A stretch of 33,880 nucleotides of DNA from Holosporaceae bacterium (lineage in GTDB: Bacteria; Pseudomonadota; Alphaproteobacteria; UBA3830): positions 1-33,880 of the forward strand of contig JAITAU010000059.1 in NCBI GenBank assembly GCA_031283965.1, in the 5' to 3' direction. Below are positions 17,045-25,207 of this stretch, one piece after another (positions within the stretch are counted from its first letter, which is position 1; every line of letters begins with the position of its first letter). Under the pieces are notes generated by a model. The model was not told the DNA's origin. It saw only the letters and a program-made list of their open reading frames with translations, and made no database searches. The translations under genes were made by a program, and so were the position numbers.

Positions 17045-19329
17045 CACATTAATCCGGTCAGAGTGAAAGTCTGCGTCTCGTCAAACTTCTTCTTTCTCAG
17101 CGAGAACCCGAATACAAAGGACATCGGCGACCCGAGCGGCGATTTGGCCCACTCGATGGCAACGCCGGCAGAGGCTCTTGTGGAGCTGCAGTCATTGACC
17201 TTGGAGCTGGCATATTTGGTGCCCCAGGCGCTGCCGAAATCCAGGAAGACCACGCCGTTTATGCCGATTTCCCGCGTGGACAGAGGGGCTTTCACCATAA
17301 AGCTAAGAGTCCAGAATTTGTTGCCGCCGATGCTGTTTCCATGAAGATCTCGCGGACCTACGCCGTAGGAATCAAATCCGCGCAGACTGTCCCCTCCTCC
17401 GAGAGTATAACGGTGACCGCTGCGAACGCCTCTGGACTCAATGAGATGACCGATGTTGGCGCTGGTGATGAAGGTGAGCTTCTGGGACAGTGGATAATAG
17501 TAATTTCCACCGAGCTCATTTTTGAAATACCGCACGCTGCCGCCGATTCCGGCGAAGGAATTTGTTAGCGCAATATCGTAGCCGCTTCTTGGATCGTACG
17601 GATTATCGGCTCTGTTGAAGAACAAAGTGGAAGATATTTCGCTACTGACGTAGCGGCCGAACTCATCTCTCATGAGATACACTGCGACGTTGTCCGGAAC
17701 TCGTGCATATGTTTCTTGTCCATCCCTGCTCCACCAACGTCGATCGTTGAAGGCTAGGGTATAGGATATGCGATGTCTCAGATCGTTCCTGATGCTATAG
17801 ATGATGAAGGGCGATATGTATGCGGACTTGTTGACACTCTGATCCACACTTTTTCTGTTGTATTGGTGGGCTCCAATGTTGACGCCGGCTCCGAAGTTGA
17901 GATCCATGAAACGCGGGTTGAATATACCGAGTTTTATGCCATGATTTTTCTGTGCCCAGGACACATCAGCCGAGAAACTATTCCCGGTTCCCATCAGGTT
18001 ATTCTCCACGAAGCCGACGAAGCCGCCGAATCCATCGGCGTCGTTGACGTTGAGTCCGAAGCGGAATTGCGCTGTGCTCTCCTTTTCCTTCACGGAGACG
18101 ATCAGAATCCGCCTGTCATCGGTGGAACCGTTAACGTCGCTGATCTGCACGTCATCAAAATAATCCAGACTCTTTAGGAGCTCAGTCGTTCTCTGGATTT
18201 TGTAGAGGTTTAGGGCGTCCCCCTCCTGGATGGTAAACTCTCGGCGGATGACTCGATCGAGGGTTCTGGTATTGCCGACAATTTCGATGCGCTCCACGAA
18301 GGCTCGCGGCCGCTCGACTATGGTGTATTTCACTGTGGCGGTTTTCTTGACCTTGTCGTAGTCGACGTCCACCACTACGTCGATGAATGGATTATCCTTC
18401 AGGGAGATCACGCCCCGGACGTTGTCCTTGCAGGCGTTTATCAGGGCCTCGTTGTAGATGCTTCCCTTTTTTATTTCGATATATTTCTTAAACTCATCGA
18501 CCTTCACCTTCTTTACTTTGGACTCCAGGCTTGTGCTCTTGATGGTGTATTTATCTCCTTCCTCGAGGATGAAGGTGCAATAGTGGGATTTTTTATCAAA
18601 ATCCATCTCGGCGGAGGTGGAGACGACCATGAAGAAGGGATACCCGTTGTTTTTATAGAAAGAGGACAGGGTCTCCACGTCCACTTCTATGCGCTCCTCT
18701 CGGAAGACATGACTATCGTAATCCCAGAAACGCCAAACTTTCGCCTCTTTAGTCTCCAGCAGGTCCTTCAACTCATCATCGCTGAAGTTTTTATTGCCGA
18801 CGAAAAGGATTTTCTGCACCTTCGTCTTCGATCCTTCATTGATCTCGAAAACCAGGTCGATTCGATTGCCGGGATGGCGGATGATTTTGGGCACAATGAC
18901 GGCGGAATAGCAGCCGAGCGCCTTGTAGGTCATCTGAAAATCCGACAGAATGTCCTTGATGATGTGCATGCTGTAGAGCCGTCCCTCGCCGACTCTATCG
19001 TTTATGATATTTTTCAGCGTATCGTCGCTGGCGACGTCGTTTCCCTCGAACGCTACTCTGTCGATCATGGGTTTTTCCTGACATTTAATCACCAGGGCGT
19101 CGCTTCGCTTGATGATTTTTATATGGGAGAAAAAATCCTTCTTGAAAAGAGCCTTCAGCGTCGCATCCACGTCCGCAGGTCCGTAGCTTTTGTTTGGTTT
19201 GATGGCGAGGCAGTCTTCGATGGCTTCGATTTCGACTCGATCAAGCCCTTCAAACTCGATTTTACTCACAATGTCCGCCGCCGCGTCCGCCAAGCACAGA
19301 ACAACCGCTAAACATAACGCCTTTCTCAT
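17044..19329 (-). CDS. bamA: Outer membrane protein assembly factor BamA
   Basis: BamA is the outer-membrane insertase for beta-barrel proteins. The 761-residue product has a signal peptide (RKALCLAVVLCLADAAA), five POTRA repeats (about 20-405) and a C-terminal 16-stranded Omp85 barrel (about 410-761). Recognisable pieces are IVGNTRTLDRVIRREF in the last POTRA, GFVENNLMGTGNSF at the barrel start and GGDSLRGFDSYGVGP, the Omp85 family RGF motif. The protein ends TLTGLM rather than with the terminal aromatic residue usual for barrels, which is unusual. ATG 19329 lies seven bases after the rseP stop, with GGAG motifs upstream. Confidence 0.96.
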   Translation of the reverse strand: MRKALCLAVVLCLADAAADIVSKIEFEGLDRVEIEAIEDCLAIKPNKSYGPADVDATLKALFKKDFFSHIKIIKRSDALVIKCQEKPMIDRVAFEGNDVASDDTLKNIINDRVGEGRLYSMHIIKDILSDFQMTYKALGCYSAVIVPKIIRHPGNRIDLVFEINEGSKTKVQKILFVGNKNFSDDELKDLLETKEAKVWRFWDYDSHVFREERIEVDVETLSSFYKNNGYPFFMVVSTSAEMDFDKKSHYCTFILEEGDKYTIKSTSLESKVKKVKVDEFKKYIEIKKGSIYNEALINACKDNVRGVISLKDNPFIDVVVDVDYDKVKKTATVKYTIVERPRAFVERIEIVGNTRTLDRVIRREFTIQEGDALNLYKIQRTTELLKSLDYFDDVQISDVNGSTDDRRILIVSVKEKESTAQFRFGLNVNDADGFGGFVGFVENNLMGTGNSFSADVSWAQKNHGIKLGIFNPRFMDLNFGAGVNIGAHQYNRKSVDQSVNKSAYISPFIIYSIRNDLRHRISYTLAFNDRRWWSRDGQETYARVPDNVAVYLMRDEFGRYVSSEISSTLFFNRADNPYDPRSGYDIALTNSFAGIGGSVRYFKNELGGNYYYPLSQKLTFITSANIGHLIESRGVRSGHRYTLGGGDSLRGFDSYGVGPRDLHGNSIGGNKFWTLSFMVKAPLSTREIGINGVVFLDFGSAWGTKYASSKVNDCSSTRASAGVAIEWAKSPLGSPMSFVFGFSLRKKKFDETQTFTLTGLM

Positions 19330-19336
19330 ATCTCCA

Positions 19337-20470
19337 TCACTCCATCAAACTAGAAACAAACTTATTCACCGCCTCGATGCGAAGGATATCATTCACCGTC
19401 GTAACCAGCATGAGAAGTATCAACAAAACTGCGCAGACCATCATAATACGTTCCTGCAATGTTTTGTTGAGTTTTTTTCTGATCACCTCTTCAACGAAAC
19501 AGATTAAAATCCTGCCGCCGTCCAGCACAGGCAATGGAAAGAGATTTATAAACCCGAGATTCAGCGACAGCATGGCGGTAAATATGATCAGCAGAGCGTA
19601 GTTGCCGGACTTCGTCAGATCGCCGGCCATGGAGGCCATCTGAACGACGCCGCTAAAGTCGTCCAGAGATTTTTTCCCGGAGAATAGCTTGCTTAATATT
19701 TTGCAGAATTCCATCGTGGCTCGATAACAACTCCTAAAACTGAATTGCACGGATTCAAACAATGATCGCTTCTCAAAAGTTGGCTTTCCGACGGATATGC
19801 CAACCAATTTGCTTTTCCTGACGCCTCCGAGAAGCTTTTTGGTCTCTTGTACCTCGGGAACAACGGAAATTGCGACCCGTCGCCCTTTTCGCTCGATAAC
19901 AAAATCCACGCGACCGGACTTGTTGTTAGCGATGGCCACGTCCACATCTCGATATCTTGAGACTCCTCTACCATCCACAGAGATTATTTTGTCTCCGGCA
20001 ACGATTCCGTGCTTCTTGGCAGCGCTATTAGTCGATACTTTTCCCACGACGGACGGATAATTAGGAAAGCCGTAGCACCAGCTCATGATCACGATCACCA
20101 GAAACGCGTAGATGTAGTTAAAAAACGGGCCGCAGAAGGCCACCAGCATCTTTTCCCAATTGTTTTTCGCGGAAAAAGAGAACTTTTTTTCCTCTTCGCT
20201 CAATGTCTGTAGCGCGGCGCCGTTCTCGGTGGCGGAGGCCATGTCTCCATCTCCCAGCATCATGACATATCCTCCCACCGGGAACGCAGATATACACCAA
20301 CGGGTTCCGTGTTTGTCATCGACGCCCCAAAGCTCTGGACCGATGCCGAGGGAAAACTTCGTGACCTTGACGCCAACAGTTTTGGCCGCCAGATAGTGGC
20401 CATATTCGTGCACGAAAACCACTGTGTTTATGATGACAAAGAACGAAACGAGATAGTAGAGAATGTCCAT
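19337..20470 (-). CDS. rseP: RseP-type site-2 metalloprotease
   Basis: RseP is an inner-membrane zinc protease that cuts anti-sigma factors and leftover signal peptides. The 377-residue protein has the zinc motif HEYGH (21-25) in its first membrane helix. It has a second helix after CGPFFNY and a single PDZ domain with the phrase GIVAGDKIISVDGRGV. The second catalytic motif, LDGG, is near residue 317 in FPLPVLDGGRI, followed by two C-terminal helices. In many alphaproteobacteria dxr lies between cdsA and rseP; here only 11 bases separate them. ATG 20470 has AGGTG upstream. Confidence 0.94.
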   Translation of the reverse strand: MDILYYLVSFFVIINTVVFVHEYGHYLAAKTVGVKVTKFSLGIGPELWGVDDKHGTRWCISAFPVGGYVMMLGDGDMASATENGAALQTLSEEEKKFSFSAKNNWEKMLVAFCGPFFNYIYAFLVIVIMSWCYGFPNYPSVVGKVSTNSAAKKHGIVAGDKIISVDGRGVSRYRDVDVAIANNKSGRVDFVIERKGRRVAISVVPEVQETKKLLGGVRKSKLVGISVGKPTFEKRSLFESVQFSFRSCYRATMEFCKILSKLFSGKKSLDDFSGVVQMASMAGDLTKSGNYALLIIFTAMLSLNLGFINLFPLPVLDGGRILICFVEEVIRKKLNKTLQERIMMVCAVLLILLMLVTTVNDILRIEAVNKFVSSLME

Positions 20471-20481
20471 GTTATTAACAC

Positions 20482-21171
20482 CTAAAATAAAAGACCAAGT
20501 AGCGCCAACACCGTGGAAGCCAACAGTAGGCTATCGAGACGGTCCAGTATTCCGCCATGGCCTGGGAATATATCACCCATATCCTTGACGGAAATTTTTC
20601 TTTTGAAGCTGGATTCCAGGAGATCCCCGAAGATCGACGCCAGAATCATCGCCTGGACTACCCAGAAATTCGTGAGATCCTGGCACAGGCGGCCGCCATA
20701 TCTCAAAGTATCCGGGAACATCCAGCTCAGGAAGAAGAAGGCTACGTTGGCGACGATTATCCCTCCCCAAAAGCCAGCCCAGGTCTTGTGAGGACTGATT
20801 TTGGGACACAGTTTCGGCCCGCCGATGAGTTTTCCGAAGAGATAACCTCCGATGTCTGTAAAACTGGCCATGCAGATCAGGAGTCCACACCCAAGTGCTC
20901 CGAAAAATTCTCGACAGTAGACGAAGGAGCAGATGCCAACGAAACATACGACCAGAGCGAGGCCACGCAGCGGCAGTTTTCCCTTTATTTTCGGAGAAAA
21001 TATCTCGCAGGCCATTATGGCGAAGGTGATCCAGCACAAAATCGTAAACACCCGGCCGGAGACGTGGAAAAGCATAAAGATGAACGGAATGAACATAAAG
21101 GAGGACAGCAGGCGCACAAAAAATTCCTTCCTCCGGCCACAGTCTTCATACTTCACGGTTTCACTCACCAT
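20482..21171 (-). CDS. cdsA: Phosphatidate cytidylyltransferase CdsA
   Basis: CdsA makes CDP-diacylglycerol from phosphatidate and CTP for membrane phospholipids. The 229-residue, strongly hydrophobic protein has about seven membrane helices. It shows the family pattern: FTDIGGYLFGKLIGGP, then KISPHKTWAGFWGG, then GDLLESSFKR and the C-terminal signature KDMGDIFPGHGGILDRLDS (near residues 195-213). It is shorter than the E. coli enzyme but normal for alphaproteobacteria. Its start (ATG 21171) overlaps the end of uppS by 11 bases. Confidence 0.95.
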   Translation of the reverse strand: MVSETVKYEDCGRRKEFFVRLLSSFMFIPFIFMLFHVSGRVFTILCWITFAIMACEIFSPKIKGKLPLRGLALVVCFVGICSFVYCREFFGALGCGLLICMASFTDIGGYLFGKLIGGPKLCPKISPHKTWAGFWGGIIVANVAFFFLSWMFPDTLRYGGRLCQDLTNFWVVQAMILASIFGDLLESSFKRKISVKDMGDIFPGHGGILDRLDSLLLASTVLALLGLLF

Positions 21172-21856
21172 ACCTTCTTTCCCTTTTCAGAAATTCATCC
21201 ACCACGGATTTTAAATCATTTTCGCTAAAATCAGGCCACAATTTATCGATAAAAAATATCTCCGAGTAGGCGGACTGCCATACGAGGAAATTGCTCATGC
21301 GCCGTTCGCTGGTCCTGATGATGATATCAGGATGTGGGATACCGGCGGTGTCCAGATATGAGGAGAACATCTCCTCCGTCAAGTCGGAGACGCTAATCTT
21401 CCCGTCGATGGCGTCCCGTACGACCCGTCTCACTCCTCTGGTGATTTCGTCCCGCCCGCCGTAGCTGACGGCGATGACGGCCGTCAGCCCGACATTGTTT
21501 CTAGTGCGATTCTCCACGTATGCAGCCTTTTCGCGGACATCTTCACGCAGCCTCAGCGTGTCTCCGATCACCCTGACCCTTATGTTGTGCTCATTCAGGA
21601 AACCATCGGCGTCGCTGAAAGAGTCTCGGAAGATATCCATCAGATAATTCACTTCCTCCTGGGAGCGATTCCAATTTTCCGTGGAGAACATGTAGAAAGT
21701 CGCGTATCTGATGCAGTATTTGGGGAGAAATACCATAACATTCTTAACGACGTCATAGCCGCTCTTGTGTCCAAAAAGAACAGGCATGCCGTGGGCAGCA
21801 GCCCAACGACGATTTCCGTCCAAAATAAAGGCCACGTGCTTCGGAGAACTATCCAT
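21161..21856 (-). CDS. uppS: Undecaprenyl diphosphate synthase UppS
   Basis: UppS extends farnesyl diphosphate with eight cis isoprene units to make the lipid carrier for peptidoglycan and O-antigen. The 231-residue product has FILDGNRRWA (10-19), with the catalytic Asp13, then GHKSGYD, FSTENWNR and AVSYGGR. The C-terminal substrate motif is altered: the family reads RT(S/G)GExR(I/L)SNF, whereas here it is RTSERRMSNF, one residue shorter and lacking the Gly before Glu. GNRRWA also replaces the usual GNGRWA. The rest (LVWQSAYSEIFF) is normal, so the gene looks intact. ATG 21856 directly abuts the frr stop. Confidence 0.95.
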   Translation of the reverse strand: MDSSPKHVAFILDGNRRWAAAHGMPVLFGHKSGYDVVKNVMVFLPKYCIRYATFYMFSTENWNRSQEEVNYLMDIFRDSFSDADGFLNEHNIRVRVIGDTLRLREDVREKAAYVENRTRNNVGLTAVIAVSYGGRDEITRGVRRVVRDAIDGKISVSDLTEEMFSSYLDTAGIPHPDIIIRTSERRMSNFLVWQSAYSEIFFIDKLWPDFSENDLKSVVDEFLKRERRYGE

Positions 21857-22402
21857 TTAGATTTTCATTATTTCATTTTCTTTGATGGTTTGGGATGAAT
21901 CTATCTTCTTTATGAACTCATCCGTCAATTTCTGGACGTCCTCGGACAGGCGCTTCAGCTGATCCTCGGAAATCTCGCCGTTCTTCTCCTGTTTTTTTAT
22001 CTCGTCCATCCCCTCCCGCCGGATATTCCGGATGGAAATGCGTGTCTGCTCGGCGTACTTACCGGCCAACTTGCAAATTTCCTTCCTTCTCTCTTCACTC
22101 AAATCTGGAATGGTAATCCGAATCACCTGGCTGTCCACCACCGGGCTTAACCCCACCGGAGAATTCCTGATGGCGATTTCTGTCGGTTTCACCAGAGAGG
22201 AGTCCCAGATCTGTATGGAGAGCATTTTGGCTTCCGGAGCGCTGATGGTCCCTACTTGCTGCAGCGGCACCAGGCTTCCATATGCCTCCACCATTATGTT
22301 GTCTAAAATCGTGACTGAGGCGCGACCGGTTCTTAGACTTCTGAAGTCTCTCAGGAGATTCTCATAGCCGGCGTTCATCTTTTTTCTCAAGTTATCCAAC
22401 AA
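21857..22402 (-). CDS. frr: Ribosome recycling factor
   Basis: RRF works with EF-G to split the post-termination ribosome. The 181-residue protein has FRSLRTGRASVTILDNI, AYGSLVPLQQVG and the C-terminal helix QKLTDEFIKKIDS, with the usual two-domain layout. The start is TTG 22402, supported by AAGGAGAG about seven bases upstream and by the need for LRKKM at the N terminus, which aligns with the normal start of the family. A later ATG (22378) would cut into conserved helix 1. It lies 22 bases after pyrH. Confidence 0.95.
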   Translation of the reverse strand: MLDNLRKKMNAGYENLLRDFRSLRTGRASVTILDNIMVEAYGSLVPLQQVGTISAPEAKMLSIQIWDSSLVKPTEIAIRNSPVGLSPVVDSQVIRITIPDLSEERRKEICKLAGKYAEQTRISIRNIRREGMDEIKKQEKNGEISEDQLKRLSEDVQKLTDEFIKKIDSSQTIKENEIMKI

Positions 22403-22424
22403 CTACGCGCTCTCCTTACAAAAA

Positions 22425-23135
22425 CTAAGATATTATAGAACAGTTTTCTCCACTGGATAGAACATTATTTAGATCGCCTTTTTCTTTCAACGAAAAAACC
22501 ATAATTGGGATTTGATTCTCACGAGCCAGGGTAACGGCTGTGTGGTCCATGACCCTTATGTCCCTCTCCAACACCTCTTTATGGGATAATTTCTCCAGCA
22601 GAACGGCCTGAGGATTTTTCTCAGGATCGCAATCGTAGACGCCTGCCACCTTGGTGGCCTTCAGCAGCATCTCGCAGCCGGTCTCCAGTGCCCGAAGAAT
22701 GGCAGCGGTGTCGGTGGTGAAATAGGGATTGCCTGATCCCGCTGCGCACACCACCACTCGCCTCTTTTCCAAATGTCTGATGGCCTTGCGGCGAATATAT
22801 GGCTCGCAGACCATAGGCATGGCGATGGCTGACATAACCCGTGATGGTACGTCGTGTCTTTCCAGAGAATTCTGGAGAGCGATGGAGTTCATGACGGTGG
22901 CCAGCATGCCGATGTTATCGGCCACGGCCCGGTGCATACCGTAAGCGGCAGCTGAAACGCCACGAAAAAAATTTCCGCCTCCAGTCACCACGCAGACTTC
23001 ATACCCGTTTTCGTACACAGATTTTATTTCGTCGGCAACCCTGTCCAGCGTTGCCACGTCGATGCCAAAATCCAACGGTCCCATCAGGAATTCGCCAGAA
23101 ATCTTCAATAGTATCCGACGATTTTTCTTTTCCAC
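22425..23135 (-). CDS. pyrH: Uridylate kinase PyrH
   Basis: PyrH phosphorylates UMP to UDP, feeding nucleotide synthesis and, indirectly, UDP-sugars such as those used by the Lpx enzymes here. The 236-residue amino-acid-kinase fold shows RILLKISGEFLMG (N terminus), VVTGGGNFFRG (GTP/UMP loop), the segment with DNIGMLATVMN, GSGNPYFTTDTAA and LLKATKVAGVYDCDP. The start is GTG 23135 with GGAAGGA just upstream; a nearby ATG at 23140 is out of frame. It lies 14 bases downstream of tsf. Confidence 0.96.
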   Translation of the reverse strand: MEKKNRRILLKISGEFLMGPLDFGIDVATLDRVADEIKSVYENGYEVCVVTGGGNFFRGVSAAAYGMHRAVADNIGMLATVMNSIALQNSLERHDVPSRVMSAIAMPMVCEPYIRRKAIRHLEKRRVVVCAAGSGNPYFTTDTAAILRALETGCEMLLKATKVAGVYDCDPEKNPQAVLLEKLSHKEVLERDIRVMDHTAVTLARENQIPIMVFSLKEKGDLNNVLSSGENCSIIS

Positions 23136-23149
23136 AACATTTCCTTCCG

Positions 23150-24073
23150 TTAGCCCAATTGCGCGGCAACCTCCGCGGCGAAATCAACGGACTGCTTTTC
23201 TATTCCTTCTCCGAGAACGTATTTTATGAATTTCTTGACGACTATTGGCGCACCGATTTCCTTGGCGACGCCCGCAACCACGTCCTTGACACGAGAAGAC
23301 CCGTCCACCACAAAAACCTGCTCCATCAGTACTACATCTTCGTAAAATTTCCTAATGCGCCCCTCCACTATCTTGTCCACAAACTCCGGCGGTTTTCCCA
23401 TACTCTTTGCCTGCTCCAGCACCACCGCCCGCTCCCGTTCCAGGAGAGTTGGATCCAGATCCTGGACGGAAACGGAGGCAGGAGAAGTGGCGGCGATGTG
23501 CATGGCCAGCTTCTTCCCCAGCTCCAGCAGTTTTTCTCGATTGCCAGAGGATTCGATGGCCACAAGAATACCAATGCGTCCCAAATTATCTGCGACTTTA
23601 TTGTGCACATACGAGGCTATGACTCCGTCGGTCACATTCAAATGCGCCAGACGACGCAACCCCATATTTTCCCCAACGATGGCGATCAAATTGGTCAACT
23701 CTTCCCCGACGGTTCGGCCGCTGTTCGGATAGGAGGCGTCCTTCAGGGATTCCAGACAGCAGCCGCTCCCGCAGCCTATGGCCGCCACCTGACCGACATA
23801 TTTTTGGAAGAGTTCATTTCTGGCCACAAAGTCTGTTTCGGCGTTTACCTCTACGAGGGAGCCACGATTACCTGACGTATGAACCCCCACCAGGCCGTCG
23901 GCGGCGACTCGTCCAGATTTCTTCGCAGCCGCGGCTAATCCCTTCTTGCGCAACCAGTCAACAGCGTTCTCAACGTTGCCGTCACTCTCCATCAACGCCT
24001 TCTTGCAGTCCATCATGCCGGCTCCGGTGCGTTCCCGTAGCAGCTTTACATCACTCGCCTGTACATCTGCCAT
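23150..24073 (-). CDS. tsf: Elongation factor Ts
   Basis: EF-Ts exchanges GDP for GTP on EF-Tu. The 307-residue protein has the UBA-like N-terminal domain with VKLLRERTGAGMMDCKKAL, WLRKKGLAAAAKK and RVAADGLV. The core follows with VEVNAETDFVARN, the segment that inserts into EF-Tu, and then the dimerisation and C-terminal modules. Length and motif order are standard. ATG 24073 sits three bases after rpsB and the gene continues into pyrH, the near-universal rpsB-tsf-pyrH-frr order. Confidence 0.97.
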   Translation of the reverse strand: MADVQASDVKLLRERTGAGMMDCKKALMESDGNVENAVDWLRKKGLAAAAKKSGRVAADGLVGVHTSGNRGSLVEVNAETDFVARNELFQKYVGQVAAIGCGSGCCLESLKDASYPNSGRTVGEELTNLIAIVGENMGLRRLAHLNVTDGVIASYVHNKVADNLGRIGILVAIESSGNREKLLELGKKLAMHIAATSPASVSVQDLDPTLLERERAVVLEQAKSMGKPPEFVDKIVEGRIRKFYEDVVLMEQVFVVDGSSRVKDVVAGVAKEIGAPIVVKKFIKYVLGEGIEKQSVDFAAEVAAQLG

Positions 24074-24076
24074 GTT

Positions 24077-24895
24077 CTATACCTCCACCTGTTCCGTGAC
24101 GACCTCCGACGGCTTCGATTCCGCTTCCGTTTGCTCTGGAGCCTCGCTAAACCCCGTATCTGTTTCCATCACCTGTTCTTCCAGCGCTCCAATATCCACG
24201 CCGGAGGAGGCCAATCCCTGCTGAATTCCCTCGATGATGGCATTTTCCATGGCGCTGCAGTATAAATTTATGGCTTTTATGGAGTCGTCATTGCCGGGAA
24301 TTGGGTAATCCACCAGACTCGGGTCTGAATTGGTATCGCAAACGCCAACAATCGGGATATTCAGTACCCGGGCTTCCAGGACGGCGGTCCTCTCCTGTAC
24401 GACATCCAGCACAAACAGCAACGACGGAGTTCCCCCCATGCTGCGAACGCCACCCAGCCCTCGATTCAGCTTCTGGGCGTCGCGCTCGATGCTCAAAATC
24501 TCCTTTTTTTTCAGCAGGATATCCGGATCGTGGACTTTTTTCTCCAGAGTTTCTAGCTTCTTGATGGACTGGGAGACTGTTTTCCAGTTGGTGAGCATGC
24601 CACCCAACCAGCGGTGATTGACATAATACTGGCCGCTGCGAGTAGCGGCTTCGGCGATCCTTTCCCGCGCCTGTCGCTTGGTGCCAACGAAAAGGATTCG
24701 TCCGCCGCCGGCAGCCACCTCCGCCACCGTTTGCTGCGCTTCTTTCAGCAGCGTCAGTGTACGGTCCAGATTTATGATGTGAATTCTGTCCCGAGACCCG
24801 TATATGTAGGGCGCCATCTTTGGGTTCCAGCGCCGCGTCTGGTGGCCGTAGTGAACCCCGGCTTCCAGCAAATCTTTGACTGAAATTTCTTGCAT
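24077..24895 (-). CDS. rpsB: 30S ribosomal protein S2
   Basis: S2 joins the 30S subunit late and bridges head and body. The frame is open from 24907, but ATG 24895 (MQEISVKDLLEAGVHYGHQ) matches the family start and has GGGAG five bases upstream. The 272 residues include RRWNPKMAPYIYG, FVGTKRQA, HRWLGGMLTNWKT and IPGNDDSIKAI. A C-terminal acidic Glu/Thr-rich extension (about 240-272) is typical of alphaproteobacterial S2. It is the first gene of the long minus-strand operon running down to the lpxI-lpxB fusion at 12073. Confidence 0.96.
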   Translation of the reverse strand: MQEISVKDLLEAGVHYGHQTRRWNPKMAPYIYGSRDRIHIINLDRTLTLLKEAQQTVAEVAAGGGRILFVGTKRQARERIAEAATRSGQYYVNHRWLGGMLTNWKTVSQSIKKLETLEKKVHDPDILLKKKEILSIERDAQKLNRGLGGVRSMGGTPSLLFVLDVVQERTAVLEARVLNIPIVGVCDTNSDPSLVDYPIPGNDDSIKAINLYCSAMENAIIEGIQQGLASSGVDIGALEEQVMETDTGFSEAPEQTEAESKPSEVVTEQVEV

Positions 24896-25004
24896 TATCA
24901 CTCCCAATTTTTCGGTTAAACTAGAGAAAAGCCGCCGTTCATCCTGAACTCCGACAAATCTCCCCTCCGCAAAACATAAGCTGAAAAACCAGACCGAACG
25001 GATG

Positions 25005-25019
25005 CTCTATACCATAGAG
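25005..25019 (-). promoter_or_regulatory. Candidate rpsB operon promoter with an overlapping dyad
   Basis: On the minus strand TGG-TATAGA forms an extended -10 (hexamer 25006-25011). It lies inside a perfect dyad, CTCTAT-ACC-ATAGAG. The -35 at 17 bases is poor. A start near 24999 would leave a leader of about 100 bases before the rpsB ATG, long enough for S2 autoregulation. Within that leader CCGTTC (near its 5' end) can pair with GAACGG about 70 bases on. The function of both dyads is inferred. I see no convincing gene in the 312 bases between rpsB and trpS. Confidence 0.35.
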
Positions 25020-25121
25020 ACCCAGTTTTGCGTGCATACTGGAGCAGTTTATACACAAAAACTGAGCCGATTACAACAGAAATCCACCAACTGAGATCGT
25101 TGCCCATTTAGGAGAATCATT

Positions 25122-25175
25122 CGACGGCGGCGTTCGTTGACAGCGCCTTAGTCTTTTGTTAGCTTCCCGCCGTCG
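25122..25175 (+). promoter_or_regulatory. trpS promoter flanked by a 9-bp inverted repeat
   Basis: A perfect -35 TTGACA (25137-25142) is followed after 17 bases by an extended -10 TGT-TAGCTT (hexamer 25160-25165). The promoter is enclosed by CGACGGCGG (25122-25130) and its exact reverse complement CCGCCGTCG (25167-25175). CGGCGTTCG also recurs as a direct repeat beside each arm (25128-25136 and 25174-25182). The arms straddle the promoter, so they are more likely a protein-binding DNA site than an RNA hairpin. Confidence 0.5.
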
Positions 25176-25207
25176 GCGTTCGGGCGCATCCGTGAAAGGC
25201 AGAACAC

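Noticed and set aside
18583-19311. Long plus-strand frame of about 240 residues
   Set aside because: It lies wholly antisense to bamA, whose frame has full family motifs. Several similar long antisense frames over tsf, cdsA, fabZ, pheT and lpxD (for example 23051-23875 and 9162-9764) were rejected for the same reason.
24916-25107. 63-residue minus-strand frame with a hydrophobic N-terminal segment upstream of rpsB
   Set aside because: It has no Shine-Dalgarno (the upstream bases are CTCCT on the coding strand), it contains the likely rpsB promoter, and it resembles no family.
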